From NCBI RefSeq assembly GCF_041051975.1, contig NZ_CP163435.1:2170001-2234000 (forward strand): 64,000 nt of DNA, in the 5' to 3' direction. Below, in pieces: positions 34,058 to 41,730 of this stretch (positions within the stretch are counted from its first letter, which is position 1; each line of letters starts with the position of its first letter). The notes below the pieces were generated by a model. It was not told the DNA's origin. It made no database searches and saw only the letters and a program-made list of their open reading frames with translations. Made by a program: the position numbers and the translations under genes. Source of the stretch: Streptomyces sp. R21. GTDB taxonomy: Bacteria > Actinomycetota > Actinomycetes > Streptomycetales > Streptomycetaceae.

Positions 34058-34940
34058 GGGCGAGCTCCTTGGTGCCGAACAGCCCGGCGGGGCGGACGAG
34101 CAGGATCGCGACCATGACCAGGTAGGGCGCGAGATCGCCGAGGCCGCGGCCCAGGAAGGTGAGGTCGCTCTGGTAGCCGGTCGCGAGGGACTCGGTGATC
34201 CCGACGACCAGGCCGCCGACCAGGGCGCCGGTGGTCGAGTCGAGTCCGCCGAGGATCGCGGCCGGGAACGCCTTCAGCGCGGTGAGCGAGGTGGCCCGCT
34301 CCAGGCCCGGCGTCGGGAAGACGGTGAGGAACAGCGCGGCGACGGCTGCGAGGCCGCCCGCGACCGCCCAGGCGCCGAGGGAGACCCGGCCCAGGCGTAC
34401 GCCCATCAGGGCCGCGGTCTCCGGGCTCTCGGCGGCAGCACGCATCGCCACGCCCCAGGAGGTGTACCGGAAGGCCAGCAGGAACACGGTGATCAGCAGG
34501 GTCGCGGCGACGAACGCGGCGATCCGGGTGTGCGCGAGGGTGACCGGCCCGACGCTGAGCACGGCGTCGCCCCACGGGTCGCCGAGCGGCAGCACGTCCG
34601 TGCCGATGCGGCGGGTCAGTTCGGTGGTGAGCAGGATGTCGACGCCGATGGTGACGATGGCGAGGACGCTGTGGTCGTGGCCCCGGTACCGGCGCATGAC
34701 CAGGAACTCCACGGCGGCCCCCACCAGGGCTGCGCCCACGATCCCGACGAGCAGCGCGGGCCAGAAGCCGATGTCGTCGTGGAGCGACGCCGTGATGTAG
34801 CCGCCGGCGAGCAGCAGCGAGGCGTGCGCGAAGTTCACGACCTCGGTGGCCCGGAAGATCACCACGAAGCCGAGCGCGATGAGGGCGTAGACGGAGCCCA
34901 ACGAGACGCCGTTGAGGAGGAGTTCGACGAAGGTGCTCAT
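34050..34940 (-). CDS. livH: ABC transporter permease, LivH type
   Basis: 296 residues, about eight membrane helices. The opening LNGVSLGSVYALIALGFVVI and RATEVVNFAHASLLLAGGYI are diagnostic of LivH, as is LGGLDSTTGALVGGLVVGI. The ATG at 34940 overlaps the livG stop (ATGA); the frame stays open far upstream, but that is livG on the same strand in another frame. Confidence 0.92.
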   Translation of the reverse strand: MSTFVELLLNGVSLGSVYALIALGFVVIFRATEVVNFAHASLLLAGGYITASLHDDIGFWPALLVGIVGAALVGAAVEFLVMRRYRGHDHSVLAIVTIGVDILLTTELTRRIGTDVLPLGDPWGDAVLSVGPVTLAHTRIAAFVAATLLITVFLLAFRYTSWGVAMRAAAESPETAALMGVRLGRVSLGAWAVAGGLAAVAALFLTVFPTPGLERATSLTALKAFPAAILGGLDSTTGALVGGLVVGITESLATGYQSDLTFLGRGLGDLAPYLVMVAILLVRPAGLFGTKELARV

Positions 34941-35776
34941 GCCTCGGATTCCTCTCCGTCGGTGTGGCTTCGGTCGGTGTCGCGCTCGCCCAGGTAGGCC
35001 CGTACGACCGCCGGATCGTTCTGTACGTCGCCGGGGGTGCCGTCGGCGATCAGGCGCCCGAAGTCGAGTACGGTCACCGCGTCCGCGAGCCGCATCACCA
35101 CCCCCATGTCGTGTTCGACCAGCACGATCGAGATGCCGAGGCTGTCGCGGACGCCCGCGACGACCGCGGCGGTGCGGCGCCGTTCGTCGGCGGTCATGCC
35201 CGCGACGGGCTCGTCCAGGAGCAGCAGGCGGGGCTCCATGCACAGGGCGCGGGCGAGTTCGGCGAGCTTCTGCTGCCCGTACGGCAACGAGCCCGCCGGG
35301 CGGTCGAGCTGGTCCTCCAGGCCGACGAACGCGGCGATCTCCCGGACGCGTGCGCGGTGGCGCCGCTCCTCCCGGGCCGCCGAGGGCAACCGCAGCCCGG
35401 CGGACAGGAACCCGGTGCGGGTCAGCCGGTGGCGGCCGAGCAGCAGGCTGTCCTCGACGGTGGCGTGCGGCGGCAGGGCGAGGTTCTGGAAGATCCGGGC
35501 GACGCCCAGCTCGGCGATGCGGTGCGGAGGCAGCCCGGTCAGGTCGTGCGCGCCGAAGCGGACACTGCCGGAGGCGGCCCGGACGACACCGGACAGCACG
35601 TTGAAACAGGTGGACTTGCCGGCGCCGTTGGGGCCGATCACTGCGTGCACGGTGCCGGGCCGGACGGTGAAGCTCACGGCGTCCAGGGCGGTGAGCCCGG
35701 CGAAGCGGACGGTCAACTGCCGTATCTCCAGCGGCGGGACGGCCGGCTTCCGGTCCATGGCCATGGGGCGCGTCAC
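34937..35776 (-). CDS. livG: ABC transporter ATP-binding protein, LivG type
   Basis: About 279 residues. Walker A GPNGAGKST, Q-loop region IFQNLALPPHATVEDSLLLG, a signature-like stretch LPYGQQKLAELARALCMEPR, Walker B LLLLDEPVAGM and the switch histidine in IVLVEHDMGVV. The start is not certain: GTG at 35776 overlaps the livF stop as GTGA, but GTG 35785 and ATG 35764 are also possible because the GGGAGG site lies between them. Confidence 0.9.
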   Translation of the reverse strand: MTRPMAMDRKPAVPPLEIRQLTVRFAGLTALDAVSFTVRPGTVHAVIGPNGAGKSTCFNVLSGVVRAASGSVRFGAHDLTGLPPHRIAELGVARIFQNLALPPHATVEDSLLLGRHRLTRTGFLSAGLRLPSAAREERRHRARVREIAAFVGLEDQLDRPAGSLPYGQQKLAELARALCMEPRLLLLDEPVAGMTADERRRTAAVVAGVRDSLGISIVLVEHDMGVVMRLADAVTVLDFGRLIADGTPGDVQNDPAVVRAYLGERDTDRSHTDGEESEA

Positions 35777-36579
35777 CCCTCCCACCGGGACAGCATCGGA
35801 TGCGTGGCGCGAGCCCCGGAGGCGTCGGCCGCGGCGTCCTCGTCGACCACGCCGAGGTAGCGGCGGCGCACCTCGTCGGAGGCGGCGAGCTCCTGCGCCG
35901 GGCCGGACAGGGTCACTTCGCCCACCTCCAGGACGTATGCGCGCGATGCCAGCCGCAGCGCGAGGGCGGCGTTCTGCTCGACGAGGAGGACCGAGGTGCC
36001 CTGGGCGTTGATCTCCCGTACGGTCTCGGCGATCCGCGCGGCCATCAGCGGCGCGAGTCCGAGGGACGGCTCGTCGAGGAGCAGCAGCCGCGGGGCCGCC
36101 ATCAGGGCGCGGGCGACCGCGAGCATCTGCTGCTCGCCGCCCGACAGGAGGGCGGCACGCTGCTGGGCGCGCTCGGCGAGGACGGGGAACAGGTCGTGCA
36201 CGCGGTGCAGGGCGGCGGCCCGTTCCTTGCGCCCTCCTACGGCGCCGAGCGCGCCCGCCCGCAGATTGTCGGCGACCGTCATCCGGGCGAACACCCGCCG
36301 CCCTTCAGGCACTTGGGACACCCCGGCGGCCACCACCCGGTCCGGGGGGAGCCGGTCGAGGGGGCGGCCGTCGAGGCTGACGGTGCCGCCGGTCACCGCG
36401 CCGCCGTGGAAGGAGAGGGTCCGGGAGACCGCCCTCAGCAGCGTCGACTTGCCGGCGCCGTTGCTGCCGAGGACCGTGACCACGGCTCCCTCGGGCACGT
36501 CCAGCGACACCTGGCGCAGGGCGCGTACGGGCCCGTATCCCACCGACAGGTCCCGTACGACGAGAGCGGAACCACCCAT
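35773..36579 (-). CDS. livF: ABC transporter ATP-binding protein, LivF type
   Basis: 268 residues. Walker A GSNGAGKSTLLRA, Q-loop VSQVPEGRRVFARMTVADNL (the family's VPEGR), signature LLSGGEQQMLAVARAL, Walker B LLLLDEPSLGL and VLLVEQNAALAL. First gene of the liv operon; AAGGAGAGG precedes the ATG at 36579. It is divergent from a PucR-type regulator, with a perfect palindrome between them. Confidence 0.92.
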   Translation of the reverse strand: MGGSALVVRDLSVGYGPVRALRQVSLDVPEGAVVTVLGSNGAGKSTLLRAVSRTLSFHGGAVTGGTVSLDGRPLDRLPPDRVVAAGVSQVPEGRRVFARMTVADNLRAGALGAVGGRKERAAALHRVHDLFPVLAERAQQRAALLSGGEQQMLAVARALMAAPRLLLLDEPSLGLAPLMAARIAETVREINAQGTSVLLVEQNAALALRLASRAYVLEVGEVTLSGPAQELAASDEVRRRYLGVVDEDAAADASGARATHPMLSRWEG

Positions 36580-36732
36580 GGCATGTCCCCCTCTCCTTGC
36601 AAGCGGCTCCGGGGGCGTGCCTGAACTTCCTCGGGGTCGCTTAGGTGTGGCGCTCACCCCAGCACCGCCGTGGGCGCCCGTCCACGGGGCGCGGCCGAAA
36701 CGTGGCAGGTGACCAGCGCTCACCGCCGCCGA

Positions 36733-36748
36733 TTGTGCGCGGGCACAA
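36733..36748. promoter_or_regulatory. Palindrome TTGTGC-N4-GCACAA between livF and the PucR gene
   Basis: TTGTGC (36733-36738), GCGG, GCACAA (36743-36748): perfect 6-bp arms and more A/T-rich than the surroundings. It sits in the 223-base divergent gap, 54 bases before the regulator ATG. A dimeric regulator site is likely; the adjacent PucR-type protein is the first candidate. Confidence 0.5.
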
Positions 36749-36802
36749 CACTGCGTGTCAGGGGCCTGTCCCAGGCGCGGTCCGGGTGGCATCCTCCGGG
36801 CC

Positions 36803-38008
36803 ATGGGTGGGCGCCGACCGCGGACCGGTCATGACTGGAAGCTGCTCGCCGAGTCCTGCACCGCGCTGCTGGACCGGCTGCCCGAGCTGGTGGATGCCCA
36901 TATGCGGCAGCTCGCCGATTACTCCCCCGTGTACGCGCGGGTCCTGCCGTACGACCTGCACTGGCGGGAGTCGGAGGAGGCGATCCGGATCGGCATCGAG
37001 ACGATGTCGGCGCCCCGGGACTCCCCGCGCCGCGACCTGGAGTGCGCGGAGGACGCCGGGCGGCGGCGCGCCCAGCAGGGCCTGCCGCTGGAACTCCTCG
37101 TGCACGCGTACCGCAACGCCGGCTATCTGGTGTGGGACGCGCTCCTCGAAGGCGCGGCCGGGCAGGAACCGGCGCGGCTCGCGGTGCTGATGCGGTCGGC
37201 GACGATGGTCTGGTCCGCCGTGGACGACCAGGCGGAGGCCGCGTCGAACGCCTACCGGGCCACCGAGATGGAGCTGCGACGGCGCACCGACGAGCAGCTC
37301 CAGGCGCTGCTCGACGCGCTCCTCGAAGGCCAGCAGTCACCCGGGCTCGCCGCGCGGGCCGCGGCCGGGCTCGATCTGCCCGAGAACGGGTCGTACGCGG
37401 TCGTCGTGCTGCGCGCCGAGCGCCGGGACGCCCACGACGGCTTCCACCGGCCCGTGCAGGGCACCGGGTTCCGGTTCATCTGGCGGATGCGCACGGACCG
37501 CGAGCTGGGCGTGGTCGCGCTCGGTGAGGGCGCAGGGCTCGACGGGCTCGCGGGGCTGCTCGACGCGCGGTGCGCCGGGCCCGGCGGGATCAGCCCCGTC
37601 GTCGCCGGCCTCGCCGAGCTCGGGCGGGCCCGGCGGCTCGCCGAGCTGGCGCTGCGGACGTGTGCGCCGGACGCGACCGATGTCGTACGGCTCGATCAGC
37701 GGATGCCGACCGCGCTGGTCGTCAGCCAGCCGGAGCTGGCGGAGCGCCTGGTGTCGGGGGTCTTCGGCGCGCTGCTGGAGCTGGAACCCGGCGACCGTGC
37801 CGTGCTGCTGGAGACCCTCGACGTCTGGCTGACCTGCGAGGGGTCCGCCGGGCGTGCCGCAGGTCGCCTGTACTGCCACCGCAACACGGTCTTCAACCGC
37901 CTGCGCCGGTTGGAGCAGCTGACGTCCCGGTCGCTGGCGCGGCCGCGGGATCTGATCGAGATGACGTTGGCGTTGGATGCTTATCGGTTGTCGGGGGTGG
38001 GGTGGTGA
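36803..38008 (+). CDS. PucR-type transcriptional regulator (C-terminal HTH_30)
   Basis: 401 residues. The N-terminal helical sensor region includes LPLELLVHAYRNAGYLVWDA; the central GGDEF-like part covers about 190-320. The C-terminal PucR helix-turn-helix is LDVWLTCEGSAGRAAGRLYC followed by HRNTVFNRLRRLEQLTSRSL. PucR proteins control purine, amino-acid or amine use. Divergent from the liv transporter, so it probably regulates it. The ATG at 36803 is preferred over an in-frame upstream start at 36755 because conservation begins there. Confidence 0.9.
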   Translation: MGGRRPRTGHDWKLLAESCTALLDRLPELVDAHMRQLADYSPVYARVLPYDLHWRESEEAIRIGIETMSAPRDSPRRDLECAEDAGRRRAQQGLPLELLVHAYRNAGYLVWDALLEGAAGQEPARLAVLMRSATMVWSAVDDQAEAASNAYRATEMELRRRTDEQLQALLDALLEGQQSPGLAARAAAGLDLPENGSYAVVVLRAERRDAHDGFHRPVQGTGFRFIWRMRTDRELGVVALGEGAGLDGLAGLLDARCAGPGGISPVVAGLAELGRARRLAELALRTCAPDATDVVRLDQRMPTALVVSQPELAERLVSGVFGALLELEPGDRAVLLETLDVWLTCEGSAGRAAGRLYCHRNTVFNRLRRLEQLTSRSLARPRDLIEMTLALDAYRLSGVGW

Positions 38009-38090
38009 CGGGGGGTGGCCTGTGGGGTTTCTTCGCCCCCTCCGCCCCTACCCTGCCCGTGTTCCGGGGCTCCGCCCCCGGACCCCCGCT

Positions 38091-38136
38091 CCTCAAACGC
38101 CGGAGGGGCTATATCCAGCCCGTCCGGCGTTTGAGG
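38091..38136. terminator. Long hairpin of a recurring Streptomyces repeat, between pucR and glxK
   Basis: CCTCAAACGCCGGAGGGGCT (38091-38110), loop ATATCC, and AGCCCGTCCGGCGTTTGAGG (38117-38136): 19 of 20 positions pair. It lies between convergent genes and shares its core with the terminator at 23352. Upstream, 38063-38080 adds a smaller CCGGGG/CCCCGG hairpin. From memory, this composite is a very common intergenic repeat in Streptomyces. Confidence 0.8.
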
Positions 38137-38185
38137 ACGAGCCCGTTCAAGGCGAAAGCGAAAACCCCGTAGGGCCCGCCCGGCG

Positions 38186-39349
38186 TCACACCAAGAAGTC
38201 CCGCCCCACCCGCTCCGCCAGCTCCTCCAGGATCGGCCCCGCCTCGGCGATGCACCGGGCGACATCGGGCTCGACGTCGGTGAGGGCGTACGCGCGCCGG
38301 ATCCCGGCGCGTCCCAGCGCCTCCGGCGCCAGCGCCAGCCGCCCGCACACCGCCACGACCTCCTTGCCCTCGGCACGAGCCGCCGCGGCGACCCCGGCGG
38401 GCGCCTTCCCGTGGAGGGTCTGCTCGTCGAGCGACCCCTCACCGGTGATCACCAGCGTGGCCCGCGCCAGCGCGGGCGCGAAGCCGAGAACGTCGAGCAT
38501 GACCTCGATCCCGGCCCGGAACCGCGCACCGAGCACCAGCGCGCCGTACCCGATACCGCCCGCGGCCCCCGCACCGGGCGCCTGCGCGTACTCGGCGGCC
38601 CGCGATCCGATGGCCTTCTCCAGCACGGTGGCGAAGTGGGCGAGGGAGGCGTCGAGAACGGCCACGTCGTCGGGGCTCGCGCCCTTCTGCGGCCCGTACA
38701 CCGCGGGCGCACCCTTCGGCCCGGTCAGCGGGTTGTCCACGTCGCTCGCGAGGACGAAGTCGATCTCGGCGAGCCGCGCGTCGAGTCCGGACAGATCCGC
38801 GGTCACGAGGTCACGCAGCGCACCACCGCCGGGAGCCACCGGCTCACCCTCCGCGTCCAGGAACCGCGCACCGAGCGCGGCCAGCATCCCGGCGCCGCCG
38901 TCGGTGGTGGCGCTGCCGCCGACCCCGAACACGATGGTGCGCGCACCGGCGTCCAGCGCGGCCCGCAGCAGTTCCCCGGACCCGTACGTCGACGAGGTGA
39001 GCGGCGCGAAGACCCCGGCGGGCAGTCGCTGCAACCCGCTGGCCTCGGCCATCTCGACGACGGCCGTGTCGCCGCGCAGCGCGTACGCCGCCGTGACCTC
39101 GTCGCCGAGCGGCCCGGCGACCCGGACCTCGCGCCGCTCGAACCCGGCCGCGACCGCCGCGTCGACGGTGCCGTCGCCGCCGTCGGCGACCGGCAGGGCC
39201 TCGACCTCGACATGCGGCGCGGCCCGGCGCAGTCCGGCCGTCACCCGCTCCGCGACCTGGACGGCCGTCAGCGAGCCCTTGAACTTGTCCGCGGCGATCA
39301 GCACCCGCGCACTTCCGGTGGGTGTCCGGTCCACAGCAGCGTCCGCCAC
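38186..39349 (-). CDS. glxK: Glycerate kinase (GlxK/GarK type)
   Basis: 387 residues. Opening VLIAADKFKGSLTAVQVAER, substrate region VADGGDGTVDAAVAAG, GVGGSATTDGGAGMLAALGA, and the C-terminal VITGEGSLDEQTLHGKAPAG are all family hallmarks. It phosphorylates D-glycerate, typically to 2-phosphoglycerate, joining glyoxylate/ureide or sugar-acid breakdown to glycolysis. The GTG at 39349 follows AAGGGGAA; the open frame upstream has no site. Next to a PucR regulator, a link to ureide/glyoxylate use is possible. Confidence 0.93.
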   Translation of the reverse strand: MADAAVDRTPTGSARVLIAADKFKGSLTAVQVAERVTAGLRRAAPHVEVEALPVADGGDGTVDAAVAAGFERREVRVAGPLGDEVTAAYALRGDTAVVEMAEASGLQRLPAGVFAPLTSSTYGSGELLRAALDAGARTIVFGVGGSATTDGGAGMLAALGARFLDAEGEPVAPGGGALRDLVTADLSGLDARLAEIDFVLASDVDNPLTGPKGAPAVYGPQKGASPDDVAVLDASLAHFATVLEKAIGSRAAEYAQAPGAGAAGGIGYGALVLGARFRAGIEVMLDVLGFAPALARATLVITGEGSLDEQTLHGKAPAGVAAAARAEGKEVVAVCGRLALAPEALGRAGIRRAYALTDVEPDVARCIAEAGPILEELAERVGRDFLV

Positions 39350-39506
39350 CTTGCATTCCCCTTGCTTTCGAGCCTTGCTCACGTCAAGGCAGTCGCGCCG
39401 CTGCGACCATAACCGGAGGAGGCCCGCCCCGTCATGCCCCGTCCCGCGCAGCGAACACCCGGCCGAACACCGCGCGGCCTCGCCCGGAATTCGGTAAACC
39501 GGAGTC

Positions 39507-40580
39507 ATGACCCCTGTGGGCACTGAGCTCGGCGACCGCGTTCTCGGGGGCTGGCTGGGCCGGATCGCGGGCAACATGCTCGGCAAACCGGTCGAGCAGG
39601 GCGACCACTGGACGCGGGACCGCATCGACCGCTATCTGCGGCAGGCCGCGGCCCTGCCCCTCGTCGACTACCTGCCCGAGCCCGCCACCGAGAGCGACGG
39701 CTTCGAGCTGCGCCCCGAATGGCGGCAATGCGTGCGCGGCCGTATCCACGGCAGCTGCCGCGACGACGACGTGGACTACGCGATCCTCGGCCTCCACCTC
39801 CTGGAGACCCACGGCTTCGGCTTCAGCACCGAGCAGGTCGGCGATCTGTGGCTGCTGCGGCTGCCGTATCTCCAGACGTTCACGGCGGAGCGCGCCGCCT
39901 ACCGCAACCTCGCAAACGGTCTCAAACCGCCCCTCACCGCCACCTACGACAACCCCTACCAGGAGTGGATCGGCGCCCTGATCCGCGCCGACGTCTACGG
40001 CTGGACCTGCCCGGACGCGCCCCGCCGCGCGGCCTCGCTGGCCCGCCGCGACGCCGTCCTCTCCCACACCGGCAACGGCGTGTACGGCGCGATGTGGGCG
40101 GCGGCGCTGATCTCGGCGGCGTTCACCGCGCCCACGGTGCGGCATGCCCTGGACACGGCGCTGACCGTCATCCCCGCGAGCAGCCGTCTCGCCCGCACCG
40201 TACGGCGCGTGCTCACGCTCCATGAGACCCGGATGAGCTGGGAGGACACGCTCACCACGGTGGCCGAGGAGACCGCCGGGCTCGGCTGGATCCACACGAT
40301 CCCGAACGCCGCGGTCCTGACCGCCGGGCTCCTGTACGGCGACGGCGACTTCACCCGCACCATCACGCTGACCGTCCGCGGCGGCCTGGACACCGACTCG
40401 AACGGCGCGACCGCCGGGTCGGTCGCGGGCGTGCTGTGCGGGGCCGACGCGATCCCCGCCCAGTGGAAGGACCCCCTGGAGGACATGGTCCGCAGCGCGG
40501 TCTTCGGCTTCGACGGCGTACGGATCAGCGAGCTGGCGGCGCGGACGGTGGCCGTCGCGGAGGCGGAGAGAGAGGACTAG
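39507..40580 (+). CDS. ADP-ribosylglycohydrolase family protein (DraG-like)
   Basis: 357 residues. The N-terminal glycine-rich helix GWLGRIAGNMLGKPVEQGDH, the metal-ligand cluster CRDDDVDYAILGLHLLE, a mid-protein HTGNGVYGAMWAAALISAAF, and the second metal site GGLDTDSNGATAGSVAGVLC are those of ARH/DraG enzymes that remove ADP-ribose from proteins or small molecules using two Mg ions. GGAG precedes the ATG. Members of this subgroup may instead act on other substrates; no partner transferase is seen. Confidence 0.9.
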   Translation: MTPVGTELGDRVLGGWLGRIAGNMLGKPVEQGDHWTRDRIDRYLRQAAALPLVDYLPEPATESDGFELRPEWRQCVRGRIHGSCRDDDVDYAILGLHLLETHGFGFSTEQVGDLWLLRLPYLQTFTAERAAYRNLANGLKPPLTATYDNPYQEWIGALIRADVYGWTCPDAPRRAASLARRDAVLSHTGNGVYGAMWAAALISAAFTAPTVRHALDTALTVIPASSRLARTVRRVLTLHETRMSWEDTLTTVAEETAGLGWIHTIPNAAVLTAGLLYGDGDFTRTITLTVRGGLDTDSNGATAGSVAGVLCGADAIPAQWKDPLEDMVRSAVFGFDGVRISELAARTVAVAEAERED

Positions 40581-40769
40581 GGGTTACTGGCGGCCCACCG
40601 GAACCGGGGCCGTCCCGCACGGTCCAGCCGTCGGTGCTGGGCCCGCGCGCGACGGCACCTCCTGTGCCGAAGCCGAACAGGTCGCCGAACTCCCCGACAC
40701 CAGACCCGACTTCACCGAGCCCGGCAGCGAGTCCGAGAGACGTCTGCGCGAGCTGGCTACGCTGCACGG

Positions 40770-41273
40770 ATGACCACTCAGGACTACGCCACGTACATCG
40801 CGGGCCTCCCCCGCGTCATCGTCGGCGCCGCCGCTCTCTTCCGCGACGCCGACGGCCACATCCTGCTCGTCGATCCCAACTACAAGGAGGGCTGGGCTCT
40901 TCCCGGCGGCATCGTCGAGTCGGACGCCGGGGAGACCCCGCGGCAGGGGGCGCGGCGCGAGACGGCCGAGGAGATCGGACTCGACGTGGAACTCGGGCGC
41001 CTGCTCGCCGTCGACTGGGTTCCCGGGACCGGGCGACCGCCGCTGGTCGCCTACCTCTACGACGGCGGAGTCCTCGGCGACAGCGACCTCAGGTCCATCC
41101 GGCTCCAGGAGGAGGAACTGCTGTCCTGGCGCCTCGTCCCGCGCGAGGAGCTCACCCAGCACCTGCCTGACGCGCTCGGCCGCCGGGTGCTCGCCGCGCT
41201 GGACGTGTTGACGGAGGGTGCGGGGACGGCGGAGCTGGAGGACGGGCGTCGGGTGGGCCCTGTGGGGGCGTAG
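40770..41273 (+). CDS. NUDIX hydrolase
   Basis: 167 residues. The NUDIX helix is GGIVESDAGETPRQGARRET followed by AEEIGL: all catalytic glutamates are present, but the loop between GG and GE is two residues longer than the standard box. It hydrolyses a nucleoside diphosphate linked to another group; ADP-ribose is plausible given the neighbours, but not shown. 189 bases follow the DraG-like gene; no supported gene was found there. Confidence 0.9.
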   Translation: MTTQDYATYIAGLPRVIVGAAALFRDADGHILLVDPNYKEGWALPGGIVESDAGETPRQGARRETAEEIGLDVELGRLLAVDWVPGTGRPPLVAYLYDGGVLGDSDLRSIRLQEEELLSWRLVPREELTQHLPDALGRRVLAALDVLTEGAGTAELEDGRRVGPVGA

Positions 41274-41337
41274 TAGCCCAGCCCTTGGGGTCCGCGGGCC
41301 TATTTCCTCAACTCTCCTACCTGTACAGCTCATTGAT

Positions 41338-41358
41338 CGGCACAATGCTGCTGTGCCG
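41338..41358 (+). promoter_or_regulatory. Inverted repeat across the start of the TRYPCO1 gene
   Basis: CGGCACA (41338-41344), seven bases, TGTGCCG (41352-41358): perfect arms, with the GTG start codon (41353-41355) in the right arm. As RNA it would hide the start codon of the first gene of the conflict operon; as DNA it could be an operator. No clear Shine-Dalgarno sequence is visible before this start. Confidence 0.4.
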
Positions 41359-41730
41359 CACTACGACTACATGGAGTTCGCCCTCGACGACGGAGCGCAG
41401 GTCCGTCTCGAGCTGGCAGCAGCGGGCGAGGCCCCGGCGGGTGATGGCGACTTACCCGGCGGTATCTCCGGTGTGACGCCCGTCGGACGCGGCGCCCGCG
41501 TCGGGACGCTCGCCACGGACGCCCTGCGCTCCGTGTTGAGCCCGCTGGGCCCCGTACTGCAGCAGGTTCACGACTCGGTGTCCGGGATCGCCGATCCGCC
41601 GCACGAGCTGTCCGTCGCCTTCGGGATACAGATCGGCCAGGACCTGAAGATCGGCATCGTGGGTGCCAACGGACAGGCCAGCTTGACCGTTTCGGCGACC
41701 TGGCAGCTGCCGCCCCGGGACGGGGCGTGA
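41353..41730 (+). CDS. Trypsin-co-occurring domain protein (TRYPCO1/CU044_2847 type)
   Basis: 125 residues from GTG; ATG 41371 is an alternative. The pattern YMEFALDDGAQVRLEL, then an amphipathic helix VGTLATDALRSVLSPLGPVL and the terminal beta strands DLKIGIVGANGQASLTVSAT match the small domain that accompanies trypsin-like peptidases in actinobacterial conflict systems. It is thought to act as an adaptor or regulator of the peptidase. Its TGA overlaps the GTG of the peptidase gene (GTGA). An 80-base gap after the NUDIX gene is less G/C-rich and probably holds the operon promoter. Confidence 0.82.
   Translation: MPHYDYMEFALDDGAQVRLELAAAGEAPAGDGDLPGGISGVTPVGRGARVGTLATDALRSVLSPLGPVLQQVHDSVSGIADPPHELSVAFGIQIGQDLKIGIVGANGQASLTVSATWQLPPRDGA

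Noticed and set aside
40581-40769. Protein-like tail ending ELATLHG before the NUDIX gene (plus strand)
   Set aside because: The frame ending at the TGA near 40773 reads plausibly at its end (SESERRLRELATLHG) but has no ATG, GTG or TTG start with a ribosome site in the gap and runs back into the DraG-like gene. Open frames of this length are ordinary at this GC content.
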